Source: Brevibacillus porteri (lineage in GTDB: Bacteria; Bacillota; Bacilli; Brevibacillales; Brevibacillaceae). Taken from it: a DNA stretch of 64,000 bases. A model generated the notes under the pieces. The model was not told the DNA's origin. It worked only from the letters and a program-made list of their open reading frames with translations, and did no database searches. This document shows positions 15,901-24,713 of the stretch, piece by piece. Location of the stretch: NCBI RefSeq assembly GCF_003013475.1, contig NZ_PXZO01000011.1, forward strand, positions 1-64,000, read 5' to 3'. The position numbers and the translations under genes are program-made. How positions within the stretch are numbered: position 1 is the first letter of the stretch; every line of letters starts with the position of its first letter.

Positions 15901-17247
15901 ATGAAGCATATTTGGGTAAAGCTCGCCTTTGTGATCATGACAGTCGGCGCATGCGCTGTTCTTTTCTCCTCGTTGTTGTCCGTAAAGGAAATGGATGTTC
16001 ATTTTTCCATGTATGCCAATGAAGTGAGAAATCAGCATAACCAAGAAATATCGCGTGTCGCACTCCAGGCGTATCAGGACAGTCAAGGCTGGGGAGCGGA
16101 AGCCTATCATAAGCTTGAAGCGGTTTCTGAGGTCTTGGGATTGCATATCACTCTCCTCGATCAACAGCAACAAGTGCAAAACGAATGGGGTAAGCCGCGA
16201 GTCCATACGAGCAATTACAGTGTAGACAAGATTCCCCTTGTCAGTAAGGGAGTCAAGATCGGGCAACTGGTAATTAGCCACGATGATCGGAGTGCGTATA
16301 TGACCTTGGAAAGTCATTTCCAATGGGCGCATAAAAACACGACGTTGTGGACGATGGCTGTGCTGCTCATCTTGGTCATTATCATCAGCATACCGCTCGC
16401 TCGGACCATGGTGCGTACCGTCGTCCAAGTGAGTACGGCAGCGCAACGAGTCGCGCGAGGCAATCTGTCGATACGCGTCCCGGAGCCTCGTGGCAAGGAT
16501 GAAGTTACGTCATTGGTCGCTGCTTTTAACAACTTGGTCAAAAGTCTTGAGCATCAGGAGGAGCTGCGCAAGCGACTGACCTCCGATATTGCCCATGAAT
16601 TGCGAACACCACTGAACACCCTGCTAGCGCAAGTAGAGGGGATGATCGACGGCATATGGGAAGCAACTCCCAAAAATCTCGAAAGCACAAGGTCAGAGGT
16701 ACTGCGTTTGAGCCGTCTCGTCCGCGATTTAGATCAGGTGATTCAGGTGGAGTCGGGTTCCTTGCAAATGCGCAGTGAAGAGGTAGAACTACGAGAGGTT
16801 GTCAAAGAAGTCACTGAGTCAATGAGTGCTACGTTTGCCCGTGCACAAATGAATTTTCACTTCAAAGGAGATCACGCTGTTTGGATCAAAGGGGACAGGC
16901 AGAGACTGGCGCAAATTGTGGCCAATTTGTTGACGAATGCCTGCAAGCATACGCCAGCGGGTGGAGAAGTCGTAGTCACAGTAGACAAATCGAGTACGAT
17001 GGTCCGGTTGCAAGTGAAGGACAGCGGCACAGGCATCGATCAAAAGGACCTCCCGTACGTCTTTGAGCGTTTTTATCGGGGAGATCGCTCGCGAGCAAGG
17101 GAACGCGGTGGAGCAGGATTGGGGTTGACGATTGTGAAAGGGATCGTGGAGGCACACAAGGGAATCATCTCGTTGGATAGCAGAGTGGGTGAGGGAACGA
17201 CCATCACGATTGTGTTTCCACCACGAGCTCATGAAGGCGAAAAGTAA
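15901..17247 (+). CDS. HAMP-containing sensor histidine kinase (BaeS-like)
   Basis: The 448-residue kinase has two transmembrane helices (about residues 5-27 and 147-168) around a roughly 120-residue extracytoplasmic sensor. A HAMP domain (about 170-222), a HisKA domain with the phospho-acceptor His in SDIAHELRTPLN, and a HATPase domain (NLLTNACKHTP, DSGTGI, GAGLGLTIVKGI) follow. It autophosphorylates and passes phosphate to the OmpR-type partner encoded just upstream. The sensor region has no obvious ligand motif. Confidence 0.92.
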   Translation: MKHIWVKLAFVIMTVGACAVLFSSLLSVKEMDVHFSMYANEVRNQHNQEISRVALQAYQDSQGWGAEAYHKLEAVSEVLGLHITLLDQQQQVQNEWGKPRVHTSNYSVDKIPLVSKGVKIGQLVISHDDRSAYMTLESHFQWAHKNTTLWTMAVLLILVIIISIPLARTMVRTVVQVSTAAQRVARGNLSIRVPEPRGKDEVTSLVAAFNNLVKSLEHQEELRKRLTSDIAHELRTPLNTLLAQVEGMIDGIWEATPKNLESTRSEVLRLSRLVRDLDQVIQVESGSLQMRSEEVELREVVKEVTESMSATFARAQMNFHFKGDHAVWIKGDRQRLAQIVANLLTNACKHTPAGGEVVVTVDKSSTMVRLQVKDSGTGIDQKDLPYVFERFYRGDRSRARERGGAGLGLTIVKGIVEAHKGIISLDSRVGEGTTITIVFPPRAHEGEK

Positions 17248-17328
17248 GCCTAAACCGTATCGTTCTCGCTGCACATCGTTTATGATTAGGAAGAGAATTT
17301 GAATATTCGATACAAAGAGGGAGAGCAC

Positions 17329-17955
17329 ATGTTTGATTGGACTACCATGGGAGCATTTTTGGCTGTTGTGATCGGCCTCTTTTTAATTCCGGGACCCGCT
17401 GTCCTGTTAACTGCGACGCGTACCGTGCAGGGAGGACGTAAAGCAGGGATTATGGCAGGGCTGGGCATTGCCACCGGCGACTTCATTCATACGATTTTTG
17501 CTGCGGTTGGTTTATCCGCGATTTTGATGACATCTGCATGGGCATTCAATCTCGTAAAATTTGCGGGAGCGGCTTACTTGGTCTATTTAGGAGTTCGGGC
17601 CATGCTTGAAAGACCAGTTGACCCAGAGCTGCCAAAAGTAACACCGTTGCCGCCGCTTCAATCGTATGGGCAAGCCATCCTCGCAGAAGTTCTGAATCCG
17701 AAGACGGCGTTGTTCTTTCTGGCGTTTCTGCCGCAATTCGTACATCCGGAGCGTGGAGCAGCCATTCTTCAATTCCTTGTCCTGGGACTGATTTTCGCCA
17801 TCTTGGGGTTCTTTTACACTGCGTTGATTGCGATCAGTATCAGACCGTTGGGGCATCTGGTGAAACGAATTTCCTGGCTGGGTCGCTGGAGTGGCAAGAT
17901 CGTAGGTTCTGTTTACATCGTATTAGGATTAAAAGTTGCGCTGCAAGAGAGATAA
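17329..17955 (+). CDS. LysE/RhtB family amino-acid exporter
   Basis: About 208 residues with six hydrophobic segments. The N-terminal block LFLIPGPAVLLTATRTVQGGRKAG and GIATGDFIHT is the LysE/RhtB signature, and LNPKTALFFLAFLPQFV is the family motif of the third to fourth helix. These proteins export amino acids or similar metabolites across the membrane. ATG 17329 follows AGGGAGAG by about six bases; an upstream ATG at 17299 lacks a binding site. It stands alone between the kinase gene and a terminator; the substrate is unknown. Confidence 0.88.
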   Translation: MFDWTTMGAFLAVVIGLFLIPGPAVLLTATRTVQGGRKAGIMAGLGIATGDFIHTIFAAVGLSAILMTSAWAFNLVKFAGAAYLVYLGVRAMLERPVDPELPKVTPLPPLQSYGQAILAEVLNPKTALFFLAFLPQFVHPERGAAILQFLVLGLIFAILGFFYTALIAISIRPLGHLVKRISWLGRWSGKIVGSVYIVLGLKVALQER

Positions 17956-17962
17956 GGTATGA

Positions 17963-17992
17963 GTCGGGGAGTCAGTCTTCCCGGCTTTTTTT
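17963..17992 (+). terminator. terminator after the LysE gene
   Basis: GTCGGGGAG and CTTCCCGGC pair with two wobbles over a 5-base loop, followed by seven T. Confidence 0.8.
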
Positions 17993-18012
17993 ATTGCTTG
18001 ATTACTGGTGTA

Positions 18013-18063
18013 AGGTACTTTTTAGTGCCTATGATACTTGAAAGTACGTACTTCCTATCAAGT
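18013..18063 (+). promoter_or_regulatory. tandem palindromic operators upstream of the MFS gene
   Basis: AAGTACGTACTT (18042-18053) is a perfect 12-bp palindrome, flanked by ACTTGA (18036-18041) and TCAAGT (18058-18063). About 20 bases upstream AGGTACT and AGTGCCT form a second imperfect site. GTAC-centred palindromes of this kind are typical targets of HxlR-family regulators; no such regulator gene is adjacent. Confidence 0.45.
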
Positions 18064-18170
18064 GAGGCATGAGACATAATAGCATTCAGATCCAACATAT
18101 TCGCCAATCATGATAAGTAAGGGCCCTGCTTTGTGAATGGCAAGAAAAATTAAGGGAGGATACAACTCAG

Positions 18171-19382
18171 ATGAGCACGATTACATCCAACGTAAAGCAG
18201 CAAACAGCTGATGCGAAAAACTCCACTCTTGCTTTACTTGCTCTCGCAATCAGCGCATTTGGTATCGGGACTACTGAATTTGTTATCGTCGGTTTGTTGT
18301 CTACAGTCGCACAGGATTTGAAAGTAACCATCACCTTAGCTGGACTTCTTATTTCTGGATATGCATTAGGCGTAGCTATTGGAGCGCCGATTATTACAGC
18401 ACTCACAAGTCGAATTCCACGCAAAGCGCTGCTCATGCTTTTGATGATTGTCTTTGCTGTCGGAAACAGTGCGGCAGCCTTGTCGAGTAGCTTTGCGATA
18501 TTAATTATTGCCCGTTTCTTTACTGCGTTTTCTCATGGGGTATTTTTCTCTATCGGTTCGACGATTGCAGCCGATCTGGTGCCAGAAAACAAGCGTGCCA
18601 GCGCGATTGCGACGATGTTTACGGGTCTGACAGTTGCAACCGTTACAGGTGTACCTTTGGGAACGTTTATTGGACAAATGTTTGGATGGAGAGCGACTTT
18701 TTGGGGAGTTGCCATTCTTGGCGTGATTGCCCTTATCTCGACAGCGATTCTGGTACCAAGCAATTTGAAGAAAGCCAAGCCTGCTTCTATTAAAGACCAA
18801 GTGAAAATAATCACAAATTTGCCACTGTTGCTTGTCTTTGCGATTACGGCACTTGGCTACGGCGGTACCTTTGTAACCTTTACGTTCTTAGGTCCGATTC
18901 TGGAAGAAATCACAGGTTATCAGGCGAGTGCCGTCAGTCTGATACTTCTCGTGTATGGGATTGCGGTAGCGATTGGAAATACGGTCGGGGGAAAAGCAGC
19001 TGACAAGAATCCGATAAAAGCGCTGCGCTGGATGTTCATCATTCAGGCGATCATTCTGATCATCTTAACATTTACCGCTCCTCTTAAATGGGTGGGAACG
19101 CTCACGATAATGTTGATGGGCCTCTTGGCTTTCATGAACGTACCGGGCTTACAGGTATATGTCGTGCAGTTGGCTGAAAAATACGTGCCTAGTGCTGTTG
19201 ATGTTGCTTCTGCCATTAACATTGCTGCTTTCAATCTCGGCATTGCGATTGGAGCCTTCGTGGGAGGAATCATCGTCGATACCATTGGCCTGATTCATAC
19301 GCCATGGGTCGGCGGAGTGATGGTATTAGGTGCAGCATTACTCACGTTGATCAGCAGCAAGCTGGAAAAAACTCGTCGTTAA
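18171..19382 (+). CDS. DHA1-type MFS transporter (AraJ/YtbD-like)
   Basis: The 403-residue protein has 12 hydrophobic segments and the subgroup opening AISAFGIGTTEFVIVGLL followed by GYALGVAIGAPI, typical of AraJ/YdhP/YtbD-like efflux proteins. The cytoplasmic loop SRIPRKALLM is in the expected place. It probably exports small molecules or drugs. GGGAGG lies about 11 bases upstream. Palindromic operators upstream suggest control by an HxlR-type repressor, as for B. subtilis ytbD. Only a broken alcohol dehydrogenase follows it; an intact oxidoreductase may once have been its partner. Confidence 0.86.
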   Translation: MSTITSNVKQQTADAKNSTLALLALAISAFGIGTTEFVIVGLLSTVAQDLKVTITLAGLLISGYALGVAIGAPIITALTSRIPRKALLMLLMIVFAVGNSAAALSSSFAILIIARFFTAFSHGVFFSIGSTIAADLVPENKRASAIATMFTGLTVATVTGVPLGTFIGQMFGWRATFWGVAILGVIALISTAILVPSNLKKAKPASIKDQVKIITNLPLLLVFAITALGYGGTFVTFTFLGPILEEITGYQASAVSLILLVYGIAVAIGNTVGGKAADKNPIKALRWMFIIQAIILIILTFTAPLKWVGTLTIMLMGLLAFMNVPGLQVYVVQLAEKYVPSAVDVASAINIAAFNLGIAIGAFVGGIIVDTIGLIHTPWVGGVMVLGAALLTLISSKLEKTRR

Positions 19383-19390
19383 TCGTTCAA

Positions 19391-19694
19391 AGAGGGCGGA
19401 TACGGTGACGGCTTTCGGTACGAATGTGCAGGATTTTCAAATCGGGGATGATGTCTTCTTTCGCCCAGAACTGCAAATAGAAGGGAAATACCCAGATGAA
19501 ATTGTTGTTCCGGCGAATATCGTAGCCCCGATGCCACGTGGTTTGTCGTATGCTGAAGCGGCATCATTTCCGTTGGTCGGACTAACGGTTTGGCAGAGGC
19601 ATTGGTGGAGGTAGGGAAGGTGCAAGCGGGAGATAAAGTCCTGGTGTTGGGGGAAGCGACGGGCTATCAACCGAGCCCGTTGCTGTTTTCATAA
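19391..19694 (+). pseudogene. zinc-type alcohol dehydrogenase fragment (frameshifted, both ends missing)
   Basis: One frame reads VTAFGTNVQDFQIGDDVFF and then MPRGLSYAEAASFPLVGLTVW, the GroES-like domain of medium-chain dehydrogenases. After W, near 19595, the reading frame breaks; the shifted frame continues ALVEVGKVQAGDKVLVLG, the expected entry to the cofactor domain, then loses homology at EATGY and stops at 19694. The catalytic N-terminus and most of the Rossmann domain are missing. ACGGGCT/AGCCCGT (19659-19680) forms a stem that may end the upstream transcript. Confidence 0.8.
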
Positions 19695-19741
19695 AAAAGC
19701 CAGCATGACGGTGTAGGTACCTTCGCTGGTAAGCGCCAGCT

Positions 19742-19897
19742 TCATCTCTTTCGAATCACAGCCCCCTGCAGAACAAAGGTAATCCCTAAAATTCCTACGA
19801 TGGCAAGCAGGCGGATAAAACCGTTGGAGACAAAAAGATTGACACAGATCAGCCCAATTATGATCAGAATAAGCAAAATCACCGTTTTCCCCGACAT
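19742..19897 (-). CDS. small membrane protein (51 residues)
   Basis: An ORF from ATG 19897 to TGA 19742 encodes 51 residues starting MSGKTVILLILIIIGLICVN, with two predicted hydrophobic segments (about residues 5-22 and 27-45) and a basic end RKR. AAAGGGG lies about ten bases upstream. The organisation (short loop LFVSNGF, positive tail) is that of a real two-helix membrane peptide. I do not know its family or function. It lies between two convergent units and has its own upstream region. Confidence 0.65.
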   Translation of the reverse strand: MSGKTVILLILIIIGLICVNLFVSNGFIRLLAIVGILGITFVLQGAVIRKR

Positions 19898-20070
19898 ATA
19901 CGTATGCCCCTTTCCTCAGACAAAATGAGTGGTCTCGTCAAATCGGAATAGGCGGGTAGTTCCATGGCGTATGTAATTTGACTTTGTGGTTGTCAGAATC
20001 TTCTGTTCATCATCTGAATACCTACTATTGTAACGAATACAATCGTGGAAGAAAAGGCGGGTTCACGTGA

Positions 20071-20127
20071 AAAAACTCCCTTCTGTCATCGCCAGGTGCT
20101 CACCTGTACGCTTGAGAGGGAGTTTTT
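20071..20127. terminator. terminator of the MFS gene at 20150-21379
   Basis: AAAAACTCCCT and AGGGAGTTTTT form a perfect 11-bp stem around a 35-base interior with its own small hairpin (AGGTG/CACCT). It is symmetric, so it can work on both strands. Confidence 0.8.
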
Positions 20128-20149
20128 GCTTGTGATCGTGGTACACTCG

Positions 20150-21379
20150 TTACTTCGTCGCTAGCTGACGCTCCGTTGTCTGCTGCTTCAACGGCTGTCC
20201 GGCCAATTGTGATCGTTTGGATCGAATCAGGATGGCAGTAATCAACAGCGCAATGCCATTGATGATAAAGACGAAGCGAATCGGGATGAGTCCCCCGAGA
20301 AATCCGCCAATGATTGGCCCCATCATCGTCGCAAGCTGCGTCGACGATTGGTTCAGGCTAAACGCTCTGCCACGAAATTCTGGTTCCGTAACTTTTACAA
20401 TCATGGCGTTGATCGATGGATAAACAGCGGCAAAAAACAGTCCGTACGCGAATCGCAAAATGCCAAATCCGTACAGATTGGTGAAGAAAAATTGCAGTAA
20501 ATTTCCGATGGCTCCACCCATTAAGCCGATAAACAAGATTTTGGAATAGCCGACCTTAGTCCCGAGCTTTCCCCACTGTGGAGCAGCAATGACTGTCGCG
20601 ATTCCTACTGCCGCAAAAATGATGCCGGAGCTGAGGGATGCGTCTTGCTGCGAAGCGCCCAATTGCATGACATACACCGTTAATAAAGGTTCAAGAAGCA
20701 TAACGGAAATCGTGACCATCAAGCTCATACCTAGTATGGACATCAACGGGCGGTTTGCCATCGCAGCGCGCAAATCTTCGCGTACACTCGAGCGGCTGCC
20801 GGAGCGGTTCAAGTTCGTTTCCTTCACGAAGAAAGTAGCGATCAGCGCTGCTACGAGCACGACAAATCCTGAAAAAATGAAAGCTTCCGCGTTTCCCCAC
20901 ACATGACTGACGACACCGCCAACCAACGGACCGATGATTCCTCCTGTTGCACCCGAAGTCGCCATAATCCCCAGTGCGTACCCGACGTTTTTTTCTGGTG
21001 TATTCGTCGCTACCAACGCAATGGCGGCAGGTACGTAGCCGGCAAGCAAGCCCTGGAAGATCCGTAACACAAGAAACAAATAGGGGTCCGTAATCAAGTA
21101 GGTCAAGAAGTACAACAAAGCGAGGCTAAATCCAGAGCGAATCAACATAGGCTTTCGTCCATATTTGTCCGCAAGAGAGCCCCAAAATGGCGAGATGAGT
21201 GCACTTGCTAAAAACGTAATGCCAAACGAAATGCCGGACCAGGCTTCCAGATGCTCATTGACCCCCAGTGAAGTATGGAGGAAGATGGGCAGGAAAGGGA
21301 TGGAGATGGAGTAGGCGGTGCTACAGAAAAATACCCCAATCCATAACACAATCAAATTACGTTTCCATGAAAATTCCAT
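20150..21379 (-). CDS. MFS transporter (MdtG/TetA-like)
   Basis: The 409-residue protein has 12 hydrophobic segments. The loop between helices 2 and 3 reads FWGSLADKYGRKPMLIRSG, the classic G-x-x-x-D-x-x-G-R-K motif of drug:proton antiporters, and GPLVGGVV fits motif C of the exporters. It resembles the MdtG/YqjV group of multidrug pumps. The start at 21379 has only a weak Shine-Dalgarno sequence. It is transcribed alone, divergent from the P1 peptidase; substrates cannot be read from sequence. Confidence 0.88.
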   Translation of the reverse strand: MEFSWKRNLIVLWIGVFFCSTAYSISIPFLPIFLHTSLGVNEHLEAWSGISFGITFLASALISPFWGSLADKYGRKPMLIRSGFSLALLYFLTYLITDPYLFLVLRIFQGLLAGYVPAAIALVATNTPEKNVGYALGIMATSGATGGIIGPLVGGVVSHVWGNAEAFIFSGFVVLVAALIATFFVKETNLNRSGSRSSVREDLRAAMANRPLMSILGMSLMVTISVMLLEPLLTVYVMQLGASQQDASLSSGIIFAAVGIATVIAAPQWGKLGTKVGYSKILFIGLMGGAIGNLLQFFFTNLYGFGILRFAYGLFFAAVYPSINAMIVKVTEPEFRGRAFSLNQSSTQLATMMGPIIGGFLGGLIPIRFVFIINGIALLITAILIRSKRSQLAGQPLKQQTTERQLATK

Positions 21380-21623
21380 CTTTCTGTCACAACCTTTGCA
21401 GTTAAAAAGCAGGAATATTGTTACTGATCATTCTAGCACTGCATTTTCAGGCTTACCAATTCGGAAATATGATCGGACTATTGCAAAAATGAAATAAGAG
21501 GAAATCTTGACGTTTTTGCAGGATTGAGCATTCCGGCCGATAGCGCTATCATAAAGAAACAGACTGAATTTTCTAACAACTAAGAAGAGCTGTCCAATTA
21601 CGTAAGGAAAGGTGGTTGTGAAC

Positions 21624-22748
21624 ATGGCCAAAGATTGGAAGGATGAGGGACAAGTAGCCCCTGCTGTATCCAGGCGAAAGTTCCTGCAAAGAACAGCGAT
21701 GCTTGGTCTCGCTGCAGCTGTACCGGGTTCGTTTTTGGCAGCAGGCTCTGCCACGGGACAGGAAGCGAGCGAAGGAAAGAAGCCAAAGCTTGCGGGTGGT
21801 ACGATTGTCGATGTTCCTGGCGTCAAAGTCGGACAAGTCCAAAATGAGGAAGCCTTGACGGGCTGTACAGTGATCGTGCTGGAAAAAGGCTCATCGTGTG
21901 GGGTTGATGTACGAGGTTCTGCACCTGGGACACGAGAAACGGATTTGTTGAATCCGATCAATTCTGTCCAGGAGGTCAATGCTGTCGTTTTAACAGGGGG
22001 CAGTGCCTATGGCTTGGATGCGGCAAGCGGTGTCATGCGGTATATGGAAGAACAGGGGCAAGGCTACAATGTTGGGGTGGGCGTCGTTCCCATCATTCCA
22101 GCTGCGGTTATTTTTGATTTATCGATCGGCAGTGCCAAAATCCGTCCGGATCAACAAATGGGCTACGAGGCTGCTCGTCTTGCCAGCAAACAGCCAGTCC
22201 AGCAAGGAAATGTTGGGGCAGGGACGGGTGCGACAGTTGGAAAAATGGCTGGGATGAAGCGAGCGATGAAGGGTGGGCTTGGAACAGCTTCTCGCCGTTT
22301 GCCAAATGGTCTCGTGGTAGGTGCAATCGTAGCGGTGAACGCCGTCGGAGAAGTGAGGTTACCCTCCACAGGAGAAATTTTGGCAGGAGCGAGGGGGGAG
22401 GATGGCAATATCCGCGATAGCTTGTCCTGGATGATCGATGCTGCAACACCCCCGGTTCCGTCAGGGACGAACACTACCATCGCAGTGGTCGCGAGCAACG
22501 CGAATTTGAATAAAGTACAAGCGAATAAAGTCGCGCAAATGGCGCATAATGGACTCGCAAAAACGATTCATCCGGTTCACACGATGAGTGATGGAGATAC
22601 GATTTTTGCCATCGCCACAGGGGGCGTGGATGCTTCGGTCAATCTCGTCGGGACGCTAAGTGTAGAAGTGCTGGCGGAAGCCGTCGTCAATGCGATCCTT
22701 TCTGCCAAAGGAGCGGGTGGGGTACCTGCTTATCAAGATTTACGCTGA
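21624..22748 (+). CDS. Tat-exported P1 family (DmpA/S58) peptidase
   Basis: About 374 residues from ATG 21624, eight bases after AAAGGTGG (GTG 21612 is the alternative). A twin-arginine signal SRRKFLQRTAMLGLAAAVPG precedes the P1 peptidase domain, which starts near VDVPGVKVGQVQNEEALTGCTV. Family blocks are VRGSAPGTRETDLLNP, VLTGGSAYGLDAASGVM and GNVGAGTGATVGK; DmpA-type enzymes mature by self-cleavage before a Ser or Thr nucleophile in the last region. Members release N-terminal D- or L-residues or beta-peptides. An exported version suggests action on extracellular or wall peptides. A terminator follows. Confidence 0.85.
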   Translation: MAKDWKDEGQVAPAVSRRKFLQRTAMLGLAAAVPGSFLAAGSATGQEASEGKKPKLAGGTIVDVPGVKVGQVQNEEALTGCTVIVLEKGSSCGVDVRGSAPGTRETDLLNPINSVQEVNAVVLTGGSAYGLDAASGVMRYMEEQGQGYNVGVGVVPIIPAAVIFDLSIGSAKIRPDQQMGYEAARLASKQPVQQGNVGAGTGATVGKMAGMKRAMKGGLGTASRRLPNGLVVGAIVAVNAVGEVRLPSTGEILAGARGEDGNIRDSLSWMIDAATPPVPSGTNTTIAVVASNANLNKVQANKVAQMAHNGLAKTIHPVHTMSDGDTIFAIATGGVDASVNLVGTLSVEVLAEAVVNAILSAKGAGGVPAYQDLR

Positions 22749-22756
22749 GTGATTTC

Positions 22757-22807
22757 CGGTTCGAGCCTCTTATTCCTTGATGGATAAAGGGTTTCGAACC
22801 GTTTTTT
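22757..22807 (+). terminator. terminator after the P1 peptidase gene
   Basis: CGGTTCGA pairs with TCGAACCG around a 29-base loop and is followed by six T. Confidence 0.7.
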
Positions 22808-22876
22808 ATGCGAATGTGCTCCGCGAAGAAAAAAATTCCAATAAAGCATCGATATAAAAAGCAAATCCATATATAA

Positions 22877-22891
22877 TGAAAATGATTTTCA
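22877..22891 (+). promoter_or_regulatory. Fur box overlapping the -10 of the ABC transporter promoter
   Basis: TGAAAATGATTTTCA is a perfect 7-1-7 inverted repeat, two steps from the Bacillus Fur consensus. It overlaps TATAAT (22872-22877), so Fur-Fe should block transcription of the downstream transporter and FhuF-like reductase when iron is sufficient. Confidence 0.8.
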
Positions 22892-22943
22892 AAATCAAAT
22901 ACATGATTGATGTTGTTCTTGAGAGAGAGGAGTTGCTGCTTCA

Positions 22944-24689
22944 ATGCTTCGCAGATTTTTTTCTTACTATCGGCCTTATCGTGGATTATTCATCCTCGAC
23001 TTCACGTGTGCAGTATTCGTTGCCTTGTTGGAGTTGGGATTTCCGCTTGCAGTGAACATGGTTGTCGATCAATTACTTCCTAGTAAGGATTGGAACATGA
23101 TCGTGTGGGCGTGCATTGGACTTTTGGCTTTGTATGGTCTTAACTCCGGGATGAACTATGTCGTCACATACTGGGGACATATGCTTGGAATTAATATCGA
23201 GACGGATATGCGGAAGAAGCTGTACGACCATATTCAAAAGCTCTCTTTCCGCTTTTTCGATAATACTAAGACGGGGCATCTGCTATCTCGCCTAACGAAT
23301 GACTTGATGGAGATCGGGGAGGTCGCTCACCACGGTCCGGAAGATTTATTTATCGCCGTGATGACGCTGATCGGTGCATTTCTATTGATGTTTAATATTA
23401 ATGAAGAAATGGCGATACTTACGTTTTTGGTGATTCCGCTCTTGATATTCTTCGTTGTTTACTTCAACCGTAAAATGACGGGAGCGTTCCATCGTCTGTA
23501 CGGCGACATGGCGGATTTCAACGCACGTGTGGAGGACAACGTAGGCGGAATGCGTGTCGTACAAGCTTTTGCCAACGAGCAATTTGAAAACAAAAGATTC
23601 GCAGAGAACAACCAGCGTTTCCGCATCACCAAGCTGTTGTCCTACAAAATCATGGCCCAGAATATTTCTGTCAGTTACGTGCTGATGCGTTTAGTCAATT
23701 TGTTTGTCCTGATTTGCGGCAGCTGGTTTGTTATTCAAGGTGAATTGACCTACGGTGAATTTGTCGCTTTCTTACTGTTAACGAATGTGTTTTTCCGTCC
23801 GTTGGAGAAAATTAATGCGATTATCGAGAGTTATCCAAAAGGGATTGCAGGCTTTAAGCGCTACATCGAAATCATGGACACAGCACCGGATATTGCGGAT
23901 GCTCCAGATGCGATCCAGGTAGAATCATTGAAGGGCGATATCTCCTACAAGAATGTTTCGTTTAGCTACGACCAAGAGTCTTCTGTTTTGCAAAACATTG
24001 ATTTGAACATCCGGGCGGGCGAGACAATTGCGTTTGTAGGCCCTTCTGGAGCAGGAAAAACCACATTGTGCAGTCTCTTGCCGAGATTTTATGAGATCGG
24101 TGGGGGCAGCATCACCATTGATGGAATGGATATTCGCCAAATCACGTTAGCATCATTGCGCAGCCAAATCGGGATCGTTCAGCAAGATGTGTTCCTCTTT
24201 TCAGGGACGATTCGCGAAAATATCATGTATGGAAAACTAAACGCCTCAGAGGAAGAGATCTGGGAGGCAGCGCGTCTGGCTAAACTAGAAGAGTTTATCC
24301 GTTCTCAGCCTGCTGGTCTGGAGACGATCATTGGTGAACGGGGAGTTAAATTGTCCGGTGGTCAAAAACAAAGGCTGGCGATTGCGCGCATGTTCTTGAA
24401 AAACCCGCCGATCCTGATTTTGGATGAAGCTACTTCTGCACTTGATACCGAAACGGAGGCGGCGATCCAGCAGTCCTTGCAGGAATTGTCCAAAGGCCGT
24501 ACGACTTTAGTGATCGCCCACAGATTGGCTACCATTAAAAATGCAGATCGAATCATCGTTGTAACGGAACAAGGTATTACCGAGCAAGGAAGTCATGATC
24601 AGCTCTTGGCTCGTGAAGGCCTCTATAGCAGACTGTATCAAGCACAGTTCGGCACGTACCTCGACCAGTCAAACAGCGTCTTTTCTTGA
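22944..24689 (+). CDS. Fur-regulated ABC transporter, exporter fold (TMD-NBD fusion)
   Basis: The 581-residue half-transporter has six N-terminal transmembrane helices (about 15-300) and a nucleotide-binding domain with Walker A GPSGAGKTT, signature LSGGQKQR, Walker B ILILDEATS and H-loop IAHRL. It would work as a homodimer in the membrane. Exporter-fold proteins usually expel lipids, peptides or drugs. Here the promoter has a Fur box and the next gene encodes an FhuF-like ferric reductase, so a role in siderophore or iron-complex transport is likely. Direction of transport is open: mycobacterial IrtAB shows that this fold can import ferric siderophores. Confidence 0.88.
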   Translation: MLRRFFSYYRPYRGLFILDFTCAVFVALLELGFPLAVNMVVDQLLPSKDWNMIVWACIGLLALYGLNSGMNYVVTYWGHMLGINIETDMRKKLYDHIQKLSFRFFDNTKTGHLLSRLTNDLMEIGEVAHHGPEDLFIAVMTLIGAFLLMFNINEEMAILTFLVIPLLIFFVVYFNRKMTGAFHRLYGDMADFNARVEDNVGGMRVVQAFANEQFENKRFAENNQRFRITKLLSYKIMAQNISVSYVLMRLVNLFVLICGSWFVIQGELTYGEFVAFLLLTNVFFRPLEKINAIIESYPKGIAGFKRYIEIMDTAPDIADAPDAIQVESLKGDISYKNVSFSYDQESSVLQNIDLNIRAGETIAFVGPSGAGKTTLCSLLPRFYEIGGGSITIDGMDIRQITLASLRSQIGIVQQDVFLFSGTIRENIMYGKLNASEEEIWEAARLAKLEEFIRSQPAGLETIIGERGVKLSGGQKQRLAIARMFLKNPPILILDEATSALDTETEAAIQQSLQELSKGRTTLVIAHRLATIKNADRIIVVTEQGITEQGSHDQLLAREGLYSRLYQAQFGTYLDQSNSVFS

Positions 24690-24713
24690 TAATGAATAGA
24701 GAGGGAGATCGTG

